Positions 1 to 11,400 of a stretch of DNA of 32,003 nt are shown here, in pieces. Made by a program: the position numbers and the translations under genes. Every line of letters begins with the position of its first letter. Position 1 is the first letter of the stretch. The DNA is from Chloromonas sp. AAM2 (Eukaryota > Chlorophyta > Chlorophyceae > Chlamydomonadales > Chlamydomonadaceae), in contig QAXH01003072.1 of assembly GCA_004335635.1 (NCBI GenBank), positions 1 to 32,003 of the forward strand, read 5' to 3'. The notes beneath the pieces were generated by a model. That model worked only from the letters and a program-made list of their open reading frames with translations. It was not told where the DNA came from and searched no databases.

Positions 1-1060
1 CGGGGTGAACATCGCGTGTTGTGGTAGACGGTGCACTGCCACTTCTGGGACAGCAAACCAGGAAGTGTTCCAGCTGCTGCACTCTCTTGAGCAAGTTCGT
101 GTGTTGCGCGCGTAGACGTCCCACAGCCTGTTTCCAACTCTGTTTTCTTGGTCGTTCTTGCTCTTGTCCGCTCTTGTATATGTTGGTGCGACTCCGCCTT
201 AGGACCCGAGCCAGCTTCTGCACAGCTTCCCAAGCGCGTCGCCGTCACTCGTTTCAAAAATGAGATCACTGCGCAGTCTAATTCACGAAACGAGAGCAAG
301 GTAGGCCGGAGCGATTTTCCGTTTCCGATCGGTGCGCAAATGCAATTGTGTCAGTGTTTTGGTCCGGCCCGTCGTCTCCGGCGCCTCCGCAGCACGTCAC
401 CATGGGGCGAGATGGTTCTATTCAGTTGACTGACCATAGTAAGCTTCATTTAGAATGGAGTCTGCTGCACTGGGGCGCGGTGGTTGATCGTTGCTGGACT
501 TTCAGGTTTCCTGTTGACTGAGCCGGAGCTCCTGTTGTTGAGCTGGTTGCATGACTCTTGGTGTGCATCACGTTGCCACCTTGATTGGCACTCAGTCAGT
601 AGCAGGTTGTTCTCATGAAGGGTGCACGACGTGATACTTGTACATATCATCAAGCAGGTTGTTGAGCTCTGTCCGTGATTACAGCAGTGTCTGTCCGTGT
701 TTACAGCAACAACCAACCAACAGCAGGTGGCCCAGTGCTGTTTGGGGCTGCTGCCAACCAATTCATGAACCAGTGTCTGTGCATATCATCACTCTTGCTG
801 CGATAACCCATAGAACAGTCATGATATGTGTTCGAGATGAAATGTTTATGAAAGGGGTATTTCTTTGAACACGCAGTTGTCTTGTGAAATCTTGCCAGAT
901 CATCCTTTGAAGCCTGGTAGCGCTCACAGGTTGGGAGATTACGTCGGACAAACAAATTCAGAGAAAGTCATACAGCCAGGCAGCTTTGCTGAGGCTGGAT
1001 CTGTCAGTCTTCACTCGCACCAATCTGGCAGGAGTAATTGTGCGTTCCATGATGTCCTGT
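1..1060. other. 3' flank of the coiled-coil gene, no supported gene
   Basis: No coding exon can be supported here. On the plus strand an ATG at 260 opens a short frame (MRSLRSLIHETRA) that runs into a good donor (gcaag|gtaggc) near 304, and a second ATG lies at about 402. I could not join these into a continuing frame, so a 5' exon of another plus-strand gene is only a possibility. The rest is probably the 3' UTR and downstream flank of the minus-strand gene that stops at 1061. Confidence 0.4.
679..705 (-). terminator. candidate polyadenylation signals (TGTAA) for the coiled-coil gene
   Basis: Two TTACA pentamers on the plus strand (679-683 and 701-705) read TGTAA on the minus strand, about 360-380 nt beyond the TGA at 1061. 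TGTAA is the usual poly(A) signal of chlorophyte algae. Pentamers are common by chance, so this is weak evidence and assumes the organism is a green alga. Confidence 0.3.
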
Positions 1061-4000
1061 TCATTTGTTCCCCTTGCTGTTCCTTGTCTCCTCGTCGAGC
1101 CTGTGCTGCAAGAAGTCCTGTCTGCTCTTGACTTCATCCATAGCCTGCTTCAGGGGCTTGAACTCCTCGACAACCTCCTCGTGCATCTTCTCTTTCATCT
1201 TGTCCTGCAAGAATGCGAGGATATCAACGTTTGTGTTGGACAGAAGCTTTGCAAGATTCGCAGGCCCGCTGACATGCAATTTGTTGCTGGAGTGAGGGCA
1301 GGCACTTGGACAGCTGGTTAGGGCCAGTAGAGTAACAATGAGATGGAAGAAAGCTCTGCTATCTGATGTATCTTTCTAATCCTTTCTTGGGTTCACTATG
1401 CAAATCCATCTGTCCAGGGGGCGCAGTTACTTCATTCCTCATTCGTGGCCCAAAAGAACACAACAATTTCAAACAGAAGGTTCTCCGCATGTCAACTAAA
1501 AGGTCATCCTAGGCCCCTTGGATCAGCCCAACTCAGGTTCACGGTGTACTACTTCCTTGTGCCATGTGATCCCCAGCTGTGTTCGCATATATGTAGCAAG
1601 TCATCTTCCTGACTACAGCAACAGTAAAGTACAGTACAACAGACGGCAGAAGCAAGTACGTCCCTACTGTGTAGTCCAACTGTCCGCACTTACCAGCGAT
1701 TCGTCCAGCGCACGGTGCAGCATGCGTTCCAGAGCGGCCACGCTCTTTTCGTTCTTCTCTTGCAGTTGCTTCTGTAAGCAAGCACAGACAGCAGTCGCCA
1801 TCAAACAAGCAATGAATGAAGCTCGAAAGCGACAGAGTGTGTTTGACGTCCAAGCTGTAGGCTGACTACTCAACAGCGTGTTCTGGGTGTAATGATCTCC
1901 TCAAACAGCAGGCATGGCAGCCAGGCTCACCTGAAGCTCCTGCTGCTGCTCTGACTTAACCTCTCCCATGTGCCGCAAGACCAGATCGCCATTCTCATTT
2001 CTCAGCTTTTCAACCTGTGCATGCAGCAGAACAAAACTTGGCTTGTTGATTGCAGCACAGGCCCTGAGGGTTCCTGTGTTTGTAGGTGAAAGGACAACAG
2101 CTACCAACAGACCATCTTGCCTGCCCCAGGCTGTCAGCTGACTGCTCTATGCCAACGCTTGACCAATGGTTGTGATCACCAGGCCTGCACTGGCGGTCCT
2201 TAGCCAGTCAGCGCTGATTGATGACGCGTTTCCCCCTTGAAGCCAGCAACAACTACACATGGTATGGATTACCTGCCTCAAAAAACACGTCGGCCTTACC
2301 TGCGTGTTCGTTTCAACACGTTCCTGCTTGATCCGTTCTTCAAGCTGTTCAGACTGCCTCTGATTGCTTGATTCAATTTCTCGTTTAAAGTCCTGCTCCT
2401 GCTCGGCTTTGAAGGCCGCCAGGCGCTGAGTCACGAGCTCCTTGTTCTCGCCTTGCATTTGTGCACGCAGGTTGTCCAACTGCAAGCTTGTCTCCGCACG
2501 TTCCTGAACGCAAGCAAAGCAAGAAAACATGGCCTGAGCGACAGATGACATGCAGGCTGATAACTTAGGCCACAGCAGAAGGTACAGACTTGCGTGATGC
2601 GTTGCACGCGTGTTCTATAACCCTGGCCTGAACACTTTGCGGTCCAGCGAACCTCATGTGCCTATTAACTCAGCAGATTGCTTACTGTCTGAAACCTTAC
2701 CTTATTGAGTTGGCTTTCCAAGGCCTCCGATGACATGGATCCAGCATTCGCATCCTTGGTCCCTTGCACGTTTTGCAGCGCTTTCTCCAGCGCTTTCAAA
2801 TGCTGATCCAAGGACGTTTCCTTCTTCGCCTCACGTGCATCTGCTTCCCTCTTGGCTGCTTCCAAATCTTGCTTGATTGATGAGACGGCCGCCCCCACTT
2901 CTGTTTCGACCTGCGTCACCTGCTGACCCAGAGTCTTGACCTCAGCCTGAACCTGATCAGCCCGAGTGGCCAGCAGCACGGTGGCGTCTTCCAGACCATT
3001 CAGACGGTTCGCCTGTTCCAATCCGGACTGTTCCAGCCTGGCCAGGGCCTGATCAAAATTCTGTTGCGAGCCAGCGTTGGTCGACATGGCTGCGGATTCA
3101 AGGTCGGCCTTGGATTGGTCGATGCGTGCGGCAAGGTTGTCAGACATGAGCTGCAGCTTGCGCTCGGCATCGGCAAGGCCGACAGACAGATCCTGCTGTG
3201 TCACGGTCGTTTCAAGGCGGGCCTGCGCCGCTTGCAACTGCACCCAAGCAAAACAAAAAACACGTCAACCTACGTCGAGCGGAAGTTTGGGCGACATGAG
3301 ACATGCTGGAAGGGTGGCGCCTTCGACTAGCTCCAAGCGCCCATTGCGCCAGGTGACGGTAGCAAGATAAAGCACCAACAACAGCGGGTAAACCGCGTTT
3401 GCGTCAGGCACCAAAAGTAAAAGCATGCTGCGATCCGCTTAAGCACTGGCGCGATACTGGGCCTGACGATCGGAAACAGGGCATGTCACTGTAAAAGCAA
3501 GGTACAAGGAGTATGTGGCGAGTCGCACCTGCTGCGACAGCGCTGTAAGTCGAGCGTCCGCGTCTGCGAGCTGCTGCTCGGCCTGCTTTGTCGCAGCGGC
3601 TTGTTTACTAGCCGCCTTTTCCATTGCATCCACACTGCGGTGCAGGGGCGTGACAGGAAGACACAAATTCAGCACGCTTGCAGAGAGTGCTTGCGCGTTG
3701 TCAAGACAGACACAGAGGTGTGTTGCCAAGCGTTTCATTGCCGTCACTGCATGGTGAGCAAGGAATGTACGAAAACAGGCGGGCAGGCTCTGGTATGAGG
3801 CGAAGTTGAGCGGAAAAGACTTGGTGCCCACCTGGTACCCAGGGCATCCACGCTTCCCTGCAGGCCCTGAGCCTGCATGTTGGCCTCCTCCAGATTCAAT
3901 TGAAGCTGGTCCACACGCTCGTCTGCACTGGACAGGCGGGCCTCCTGCAAGGGTGTTCCAGCCAAGCAGGGCGTTCAATTCAAGGCATGCAAGGGAGCAG

Positions 4001-5450
4001 AGGAATGACTGAGAACATCGGCACTGCTGTCCTGGTCCACATGCAAACAACACGCAGCACAGTCCTGCACGATGTCGATGCTGCCAAGCCGACGTGCTAA
4101 CAACTTCCTGCCGACGTCACGCCGACCCTAACCCACTCCGACCCTGTCGACGGCTGCAACACATTCCGCATCACATTCACGCGTCATCGGCACCCACGTG
4201 AGCCTGGAGCGTCGCCTCGGAGGTGGCAATTTGCTCCAGCATGCCAGCCATTTCGTTGGTGTGCGACGCGATACTGTCCCTCACGACGCTCAGATCATTG
4301 CTGAGCGCATGCACTTGCTCTTCAAGGTGCGAGGCGGCTGAGGCAGTGCCCGCAGTCATCTCGCCACGCATGGCTGCTAACTCAGCCTCCAGAGCGCCAA
4401 CGCTTGCGTTCAGATCAGCCTTAGATTGATCCAGCAGGCTGGTCATATTGGACTCAGCCTGCGCCAGCCGATTGTTCAGCTCATAGTCACGTTCCGACAC
4501 CTACAGCAGAACAAGACCCACACAAACACTTCGCAAGCATGACGGTCAGTGCATGCATTGGGCGGGCATGTAAACGTCTCAACAAAGGCACGACGCTTGA
4601 ACAGAGCCCAAGTGACGTCAAATCGCTTATCCCTCACCGTCTTTTCCACGCTGGCCACTGTTTGCTCCACGTCCATTGTCATATTCGTGACGCGCGTCAT
4701 GAGGTTGTTTACCGTGGCATCAAGTGTCTCCTGCTGCCGTGCTTCTGCCGCGGACAGCGCAACTGCGGTGGCTGCAGCAGCTGCAGCAAGGGCCGCAGCC
4801 ACCTCAGCCCGCTGCACGTCTGCTTGCGAACCCGTGCTTTTGGATGTTTCATCCACAGCTGTGCGTAGCTGCGTGAGCTGCTCTTCGTATGCCTGAAGCT
4901 GCTCGTTGACCTGTCCAGACTGCTTTGTTAGAGAGTCGTCGATTTCGATCTGCGCGTTTGCAACGCACGAGTACACAGCACTGACATAGGAGTCATCTGG
5001 TGCAAAGATGAATGGAGGCAAACTGATGCAACAAGAGCTTGGAGGGTGTGCTGAGGCGAACAGGTGATCCGGACAAGTGGCACTGCCAGGTAATCGTTCC
5101 AGAGTCGTTCATGCCTACACATAAGCCGGAACTTTGTGATGTGCCTGGTCAAACGCATCATGACATAAGAGTTGATATGTTGAACTTGCAAGGGCTGGTG
5201 CAGATATTCAATCCAGCACGGAAGTGTTGGATTGGAGACGCACCTTCAGTTGCTCGCGGGCTTCGCGGCCGTCGGTGGCCGCCTGCTGCACAAAACCGAA
5301 TATTTCATCACGCGTGCTCTCCAGGTCCTGCGCCTGTTTCTGCCTGGCAGCCGTTAGCTCCCCCTCCAACTCTTGCAATCTCGTGCTGTGTGCCGCCTGA
5401 CCCACTTCCAGTTCCATGCACATTCCCGACAGCTGTGCTGACACCTTGTC
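1061..5450 (-). other. coiled-coil gene: C-terminal rod (last ten exons)
   Basis: Exons after the array: 5450-5244 (69 codons), 4949-4638 (104), 4500-4198 (101), 3944-3832 and 3634-3529 (joined in phase 2, 73 codons together), 3237-2701 (179), 2503-2300 (68), 2014-1931 (28), 1771-1694 (26) and 1204-1061 (47 plus TGA). The translations stay helical, for example EEQLTQLRTAVDETSKST, LGQQVTQVETEVGAAVSS and LEERIKQERVETNTQ, ending HRLDEETRNSKGNK. The 101-codon exon ends in CAC before the donor gtgggt instead of the usual CAG. The repeat unit is not recognisable here, so the array is internal. Confidence 0.75.
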
Positions 5451-8400
5451 CTGCAAGGCGAGGTGCACAACAGCTGCCTCAGCCAGCTGCAGCAACACGC
5501 ACATTGCACGGCTGCAAGTGAGCTTACGTCAAGGCATGTATGACAAGACTAACCACAACACACGATCTGTCACTCCTTTGCTTGCTGAGATCTGCTTGGG
5601 CGGTGCCTAAAGTGAATCTGATCTGGTCATGGTTGCAGCATCACACAAGGCGAGCATCACTAGCATCGGACCGTGAGCGAAGCCATCGGCACCTGAGACT
5701 GGCCAATGGCTTCCCGTACAGAGGCGTTAGACTGGTCCAGTTGTGCGTTGATGTTGTCAACTACGGTCTCCAGTTTCTCATCCATGGCTTGTTGTGCGGC
5801 AGCCAGAGCAGCTGCCTGCTCCTGCTGCTGTGCAGCGGCCTGGTCCTACAAGGCAAGCACAGCGTAACAGTAGAGATGAAGGGACAACACACAGCCATGG
5901 CCCTAATCTAATGCTACTGACATGAGAAGCGCGCAGCCCGAGCAACAAGGTTCGATGCTATTGCTTGACAAAGGTCGATCATCACACAATATAGGCACGA
6001 GTTGTCACCAGCAAGGCATTGTGCAGCATGGCAGTCACACTCTGATCTTGTTGCACGGCAACTTCTGAATTCAGATCAATCTTCAAGTTGTTTGGATGGT
6101 TATGATAGACCGGGCCGTATACTTTATATGCGGCTTTACGCCAGCCCCAGGAAGAACGTGTGGCATCTTGTTGAGTGTTTGGCCAACTGGCGTCATCCTT
6201 CAGAGTTGTGTACAGGCACAACTGGCTGGGTAGTTCCCAGATTCAAGCCCACTTTAGGAACCATGTGGCCTAAATGTGGAGCCTTCTGTCAATTTGGTTG
6301 AATATGGGTGAATCTTTTGTTCACTGGCTTGGGCAGCACCAGTCTGTAACTGACCTGCGCTGCTGCCAATGCCTCTTGCACGCTTGCACTGTTCTCTTCC
6401 AACTTGGTGTTGATGGCTCCCAGGGCCGCTACCAGCGCATCAGATTGCTCCTGATGCTGCTGAGCAGCCTGGCTCTGCATGGCGAACAGCGAAGGACACG
6501 ACTCCGGTAAGGGACTGAAAGCAAACTTGTTTGTTGGCTGTGTGCAATGTCTGACCTGTACGGATTCCAACGCCTCTTGCAGCGCCGAGTTGGTTGGGTC
6601 CAATTGAGCGTTGATGTTATTGACAGCAAGCTGCAGCTTCCCATCCATGGCTTCTTGTGCGGCAGCCAGAGCAGCGGATTGCTCCTGCTGCTGAGCAGCG
6701 GCCTGGCTCTACGCAGCATGAAGGGAGTGAGATGTCTAAGAACGCGGCCAGAAACAAGCCAGATGCATGAGCTTTTCAATTGCAAGCTCTGACCTGGAAG
6801 GATGCAAGTGCTTCTTGTGTGTCAGAGTGGGCCCGATCCAGCCGGGCATTGACGTCATCCATGCCACGTTGCAGTTTCTCATCTGCAGCGGCCTGGATAG
6901 CAGCCAGGGCGTTGGTTTGATCCCCCTGCTGCATGGCAGCCTGTCTCTGCACGGCAGAGTCAGAGAAGGATGATGATCAATCACCACAGTTTTTGCGGAG
7001 TGGTGTCTTGACTACTGCTTTGGAACTTGCCAGAGCCAGCTTTGGCGTAGCGGCAGGACTGTTCAGTACAAGAAGATGGAGCTCTACAACGTGAACGGCT
7101 GTACAAGGGGCTGTACAGCGGTAGAAGGGTAGGGGGGCTGTACAATGTGAGATGCTCGCAGCTGGGCGGCTGAGAGTACCCTCACTCATGCTTGTGCAGC
7201 GGCAGTGCCTGTCACCGACCTGTGCTTCTGCCAATGCCTCTTGCACGATTGCATTGGTTTCCTCCAATCTGGTGTTGATGGCTTCCTGGGCCGCTGCCAG
7301 AGCATCAGATTGCTCCTGCTGCTGCTGAGCAGCCTGACTCTACAGAGCATGTAAACAATTGCAAATCAAGTCAAGACACATGTCAGGGGTTTGCGGCTGG
7401 CGGACATTGCTGGTCATTTGCAACCCAAATTCAGACTGCTGACAATTAATTCTCTGCTTTGCAGTTCCTGACCTGTGCGGATGCCAGAGCCTCTTGCACA
7501 GTGGCGTCGGCTTGAACCATTTGAGCGTTGATGTTATCGACAGCAAGCTGCAGTTTATCTTGCATAGCTGCTTCAGCAGCAGCCAGGGCAGCGGCCTGCT
7601 CCTGCTGCTCAGCAGCTGCCTGGCTCTGCATGGCAAACATAGGGTTTCACATGAGCGCCTGACGGGTTTGGTCGCAGGATGGGGCTGGATGACATGATTT
7701 CAGGGCCGAATCTGCTGATTTTGTTTACTAGAATTGTTCTTCAACTGACGTGTGCTGCTGCTAGTGCGTGTTGCACTGTTTCATGGGTCTCTTCCAACTT
7801 GGTGTTGATGACTTCTTGGGCCGCTGCTAGGGCAGCGGATTGCTCCTGATGCTGCTGAGCAGCCTGACTCTACAGCGCACAAAAAATAAATCAGAAAGGC
7901 CGAGTAAGAGCACACCTTGGTACACTGTGCAACGTTTCAGGGGGAAAACCTGCAGAATTGCAATCAAGGCTCATGCTTTAAGTCTGGTCTGGAAGGCTGG
8001 ATGTCAGAAGTGTTTCGGTTAGCAAGTTTTGAAGGAGTTTGGAAAAAGTGCATGCTGCCCCTTCCCCCCCCATCTGACCTGTGCAGATGCCAGCGCTTCC
8101 TGGGTACTCGCATTGGTCTGTTCAAGCTGTGCGTTGATGTTATCCAAACTGAGCTGCAGTTTCTCATCCATGGCTTGTTGTGTGGCAGCCAGAGCAGCGG
8201 ATTGTTCATGCTGCTGAGCAGCTGCCTGGCTCTGCATGGCACGTGGGCAGATCTTGCCGCAAGTCAGCGACTCTTGGCTGTGATACTCTGCCGTGCTTTT
8301 TTATAAGCCCCCACAGGAGAAGTAGGCGAATGATTGGTATTTGCTCTGTGGTGTGTAGTGCCTTCATAACGTACGCTTTGTCAACCCGCGTGCTTTGCAA

Positions 8401-11400
8401 GTAAAGCCATGCTGAGATTTATTGATCCCTGACTGACCTGCGCTGCTGCCAATGCCTCTTGCATGCTCGCATTGGTCTCTTCCAACTTGGTGTTAATGGC
8501 TTCCTGGGCCGCTGCCAGGGCAGCGGATTGCTCCTGATGCTGCTGAGCAGCCTGACTCTACAGAGCAAACGAATCCCAGGGTACAACAGTCAGATACGCT
8601 ATGTGGAGCAGTGACTGCTTGCAAGCTTGAGCTGGCAGTTAGAAGCTGTACAAGCGTACTGTGGCTGTGGGAATCAGTTGTAAGCTGAATCGATTACAAG
8701 ACCTGACCTGTGCTAACTCCAGAGCTTCTTGCATTGTGGCGTTGGTCTGATCCAATTGCCCTTGAATGCTGTCAAGGGTGAGTTGCAAGTTTCCATTGAT
8801 TGCCTCTTGAGCTGCCATGAGGGCAGCAGCCTGCTCCTGCTGCTGAGCAGCGGACAAGCTCTACAATGTGAACATCCACAAGCGAGCACGAGTCAGGTTC
8901 GTCATTAATTCAGCTTGCTGGAGAATTCAGCCAAAGCGTGGCTGAGTTGCAGTTTGTATAAGTCTTTGTAGGTTGCAAGATCTGACCTGTGTGGAAGTCA
9001 GAGCCTCTTGCACGGTAGCGTTGGCTTGCTCCATTTGTGCGTTGATGTTGTCAACAGCAAGCTGCAGTTTTCCATCCATGGCAGCCTGGGCTGCTGCCAA
9101 AGCAGCTGCCTGCTCCTGCTGCTGAGCAGCTGCCTCAGTCTACACAGTGAAGCAGTTGTATGATTGTTTTGAGATTTATAGCAGTCACTTGGTTGTTGAG
9201 AACCTTGCATTTGCTGCAGTTGCTTTGGGGCTGCATCCGTAATCCCTTAGTTTGATCAGGTGCGGCATGCTTCTGACCTGTGCAGATGCCAGTTCTTCTC
9301 GCACAGAAGAGCTGTTCTGGTCCAGTTGCGCGCTCATTTTGTCAATAGCAAACTGAAGTTTGCCATCCATGGCCGCCTGGGCAGCACCCAATGCAGCGGA
9401 TTGCTCCTGCTGCTGAGCAGCTGCCTGGCTCTGCATGTCAGAAGGAGAACGGTGAGCTTCTAAGCGCTGCTCGGATTGCTGGCAACGGCTTTTGAATATG
9501 CAACTCTACAAGGCGTTTGTTGCAAAACACGAGTGGCTTGAGTACTCTGGCTTGCCTGGTGATTTCAAAAGTGGCGGTCACTTGCTCGCACTGACCTGTG
9601 CTTCCGCCAATGCCTCTTGCACGCTTGCATTGTTCTCTTCCAACTTGGTGTTGATGGCTTCCTGGGCCGCTGCCAGAGCATCGGATTGCTCCTGCTGCTG
9701 CTGAGCAGCATGACTCTACAGAGCATGTAGTAATGTGCAAGTACGTCGGAAACGTTCCAGGGGCGCGCGGCTCTTGGAGATTGCTGACGTTTTGCAACCC
9801 AGATTGACACATAGCTGACAAGCGACGATGAGCTTTGCAATTCCTGACCTGTGCGGATTCCAGAGCCTCTTGCACAGTGGCGTTGGCCTGGTCCATCTGT
9901 GCGCTCATGTTGTCCAGACTGAGCTGCAGTTTCTCGGTTATGGCTGCTTCAGCAGCAGCCAGAGCAGCGGCATGCTCCTGCTGCTCAGCAGCTGCCTGGC
10001 TCTACGGAGAAGAGACAGGATAGGAACGCTCTCAGTGGCAGTTATGCCGCTTGTGCCAGATGTGGTAACATACCACGTTGAGATGTACAATACACATGTA
10101 AGCGCACACCGGGTAACCGACTGAATGCCCATGCATTCCGGCTTAGTTCTGTTGAGTTTTCCCTGTTTGAGTACCACTTGACCTGATGGTTCCTAGTTTG
10201 TTCACTCTTCTCGGTGAGCTGGCACATAATGACCGGCTTAACCCTGAGCATGATCAAATTCTGGTCACCAATTCACTTGTTCTGCCGAGCTTCTCTGTTT
10301 GAGTAGCACTGGATCCGGATGTGTCTGACCCTTTCCTGGTAAGCTGGCATGGGCCCGACCCACTGACCTGTGCAGCTGCCAATGCATCCTGGATGGCGGC
10401 GTTTGTCTGGTCCAGCTGGGAGCTGATGGCCTCCTGGGCTGCTGTCAGAGCAGCGGCCTGGTCCTGCTGCTGAGCTGCCATTTGCGCCTGCAGGTGAAGG
10501 ACACGATGGTAGCTTGGCGGTTTCTGTTGAGCTCACTTTAGCTGACAGCGGGCAGGGCCCATTTCATTGACGTGTCAGCACATGTGATTGTAACGTAGAC
10601 CGAAGACATGATCTTTAGCTGACAAAGGTGGTGCTCTTCATTCACTGTACGTTTTAACAAGAACCAAAGGCTGCTGTTTGACACTGTGCCACTGTGTGAC
10701 CACGCACTCCATTGATGTCTTGGTAACAATATGTAACTTCCCATGTAGCAAGGGCATGCTCCCTGATGTGGTCCCACTGATGTAATCAACAAGAAGAATG
10801 AATAAATCCCTCTGGGCCGTTCCACAACGCTTGCCTCACCTGTAGGTTGTTTGACAGGTCATCCAGTAACAGCTCAGTGGCTGCGAGCTGCTTGTCCACC
10901 CCCTCCATTCGCACGTCCATCTCCTGCCTAACCTCCTCCATGCCGCTGGCCAGCTTCTGCTCAGCTTCCTGTCGCATCTCCTCTAGGCTTGTGGCCAGCT
11001 TCTGCTCAGCATCCGCCAAGCTCTGCTCCACCTTCTCGTCAGCTTGGGCTAGCTTCTGCTCAGCTTCTGCCAAGCTGTGCTCCATTTTCTGATCAGCCTC
11101 AATTAGCTTCTGCTCTAGCTTCTCGCCAACTGCGGCAAGTGTTTGCTCAGCTGATGCCAGACCCTGCTCCAGCTTCTCATCGGCTTCTGCCAGCTGGCTG
11201 GTCACTGTGTTCATAGCTGCTTCCAGCTCAGCAGCGGCTGCAGCAGCTGCTGCTGCCGCCCTTTCCTCTGCCGCCCGTAGCTTCTGTTCAGTCTCCGCTG
11301 CTGCCTGCACAGGCAACGGGGCGACGCGTTGTTGTGACACATGCCGGAGCCTGCCGTCCCGTCTACCTATGGAAAGATTTGCCGGATGATTCGCCTTCTG

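Noticed and set aside
260..430. A 5' exon of a plus-strand gene near the window start
   Set aside because: There is an ATG and a fair donor, but no downstream acceptor gives a continuing frame, so no gene is called.
5693..10487. The regular array considered as a CRISPR, satellite or transposon array
   Set aside because: Unit spacing is irregular, the conserved part is protein-coding in every copy with proper splice sites, and the intervening sequences are introns.
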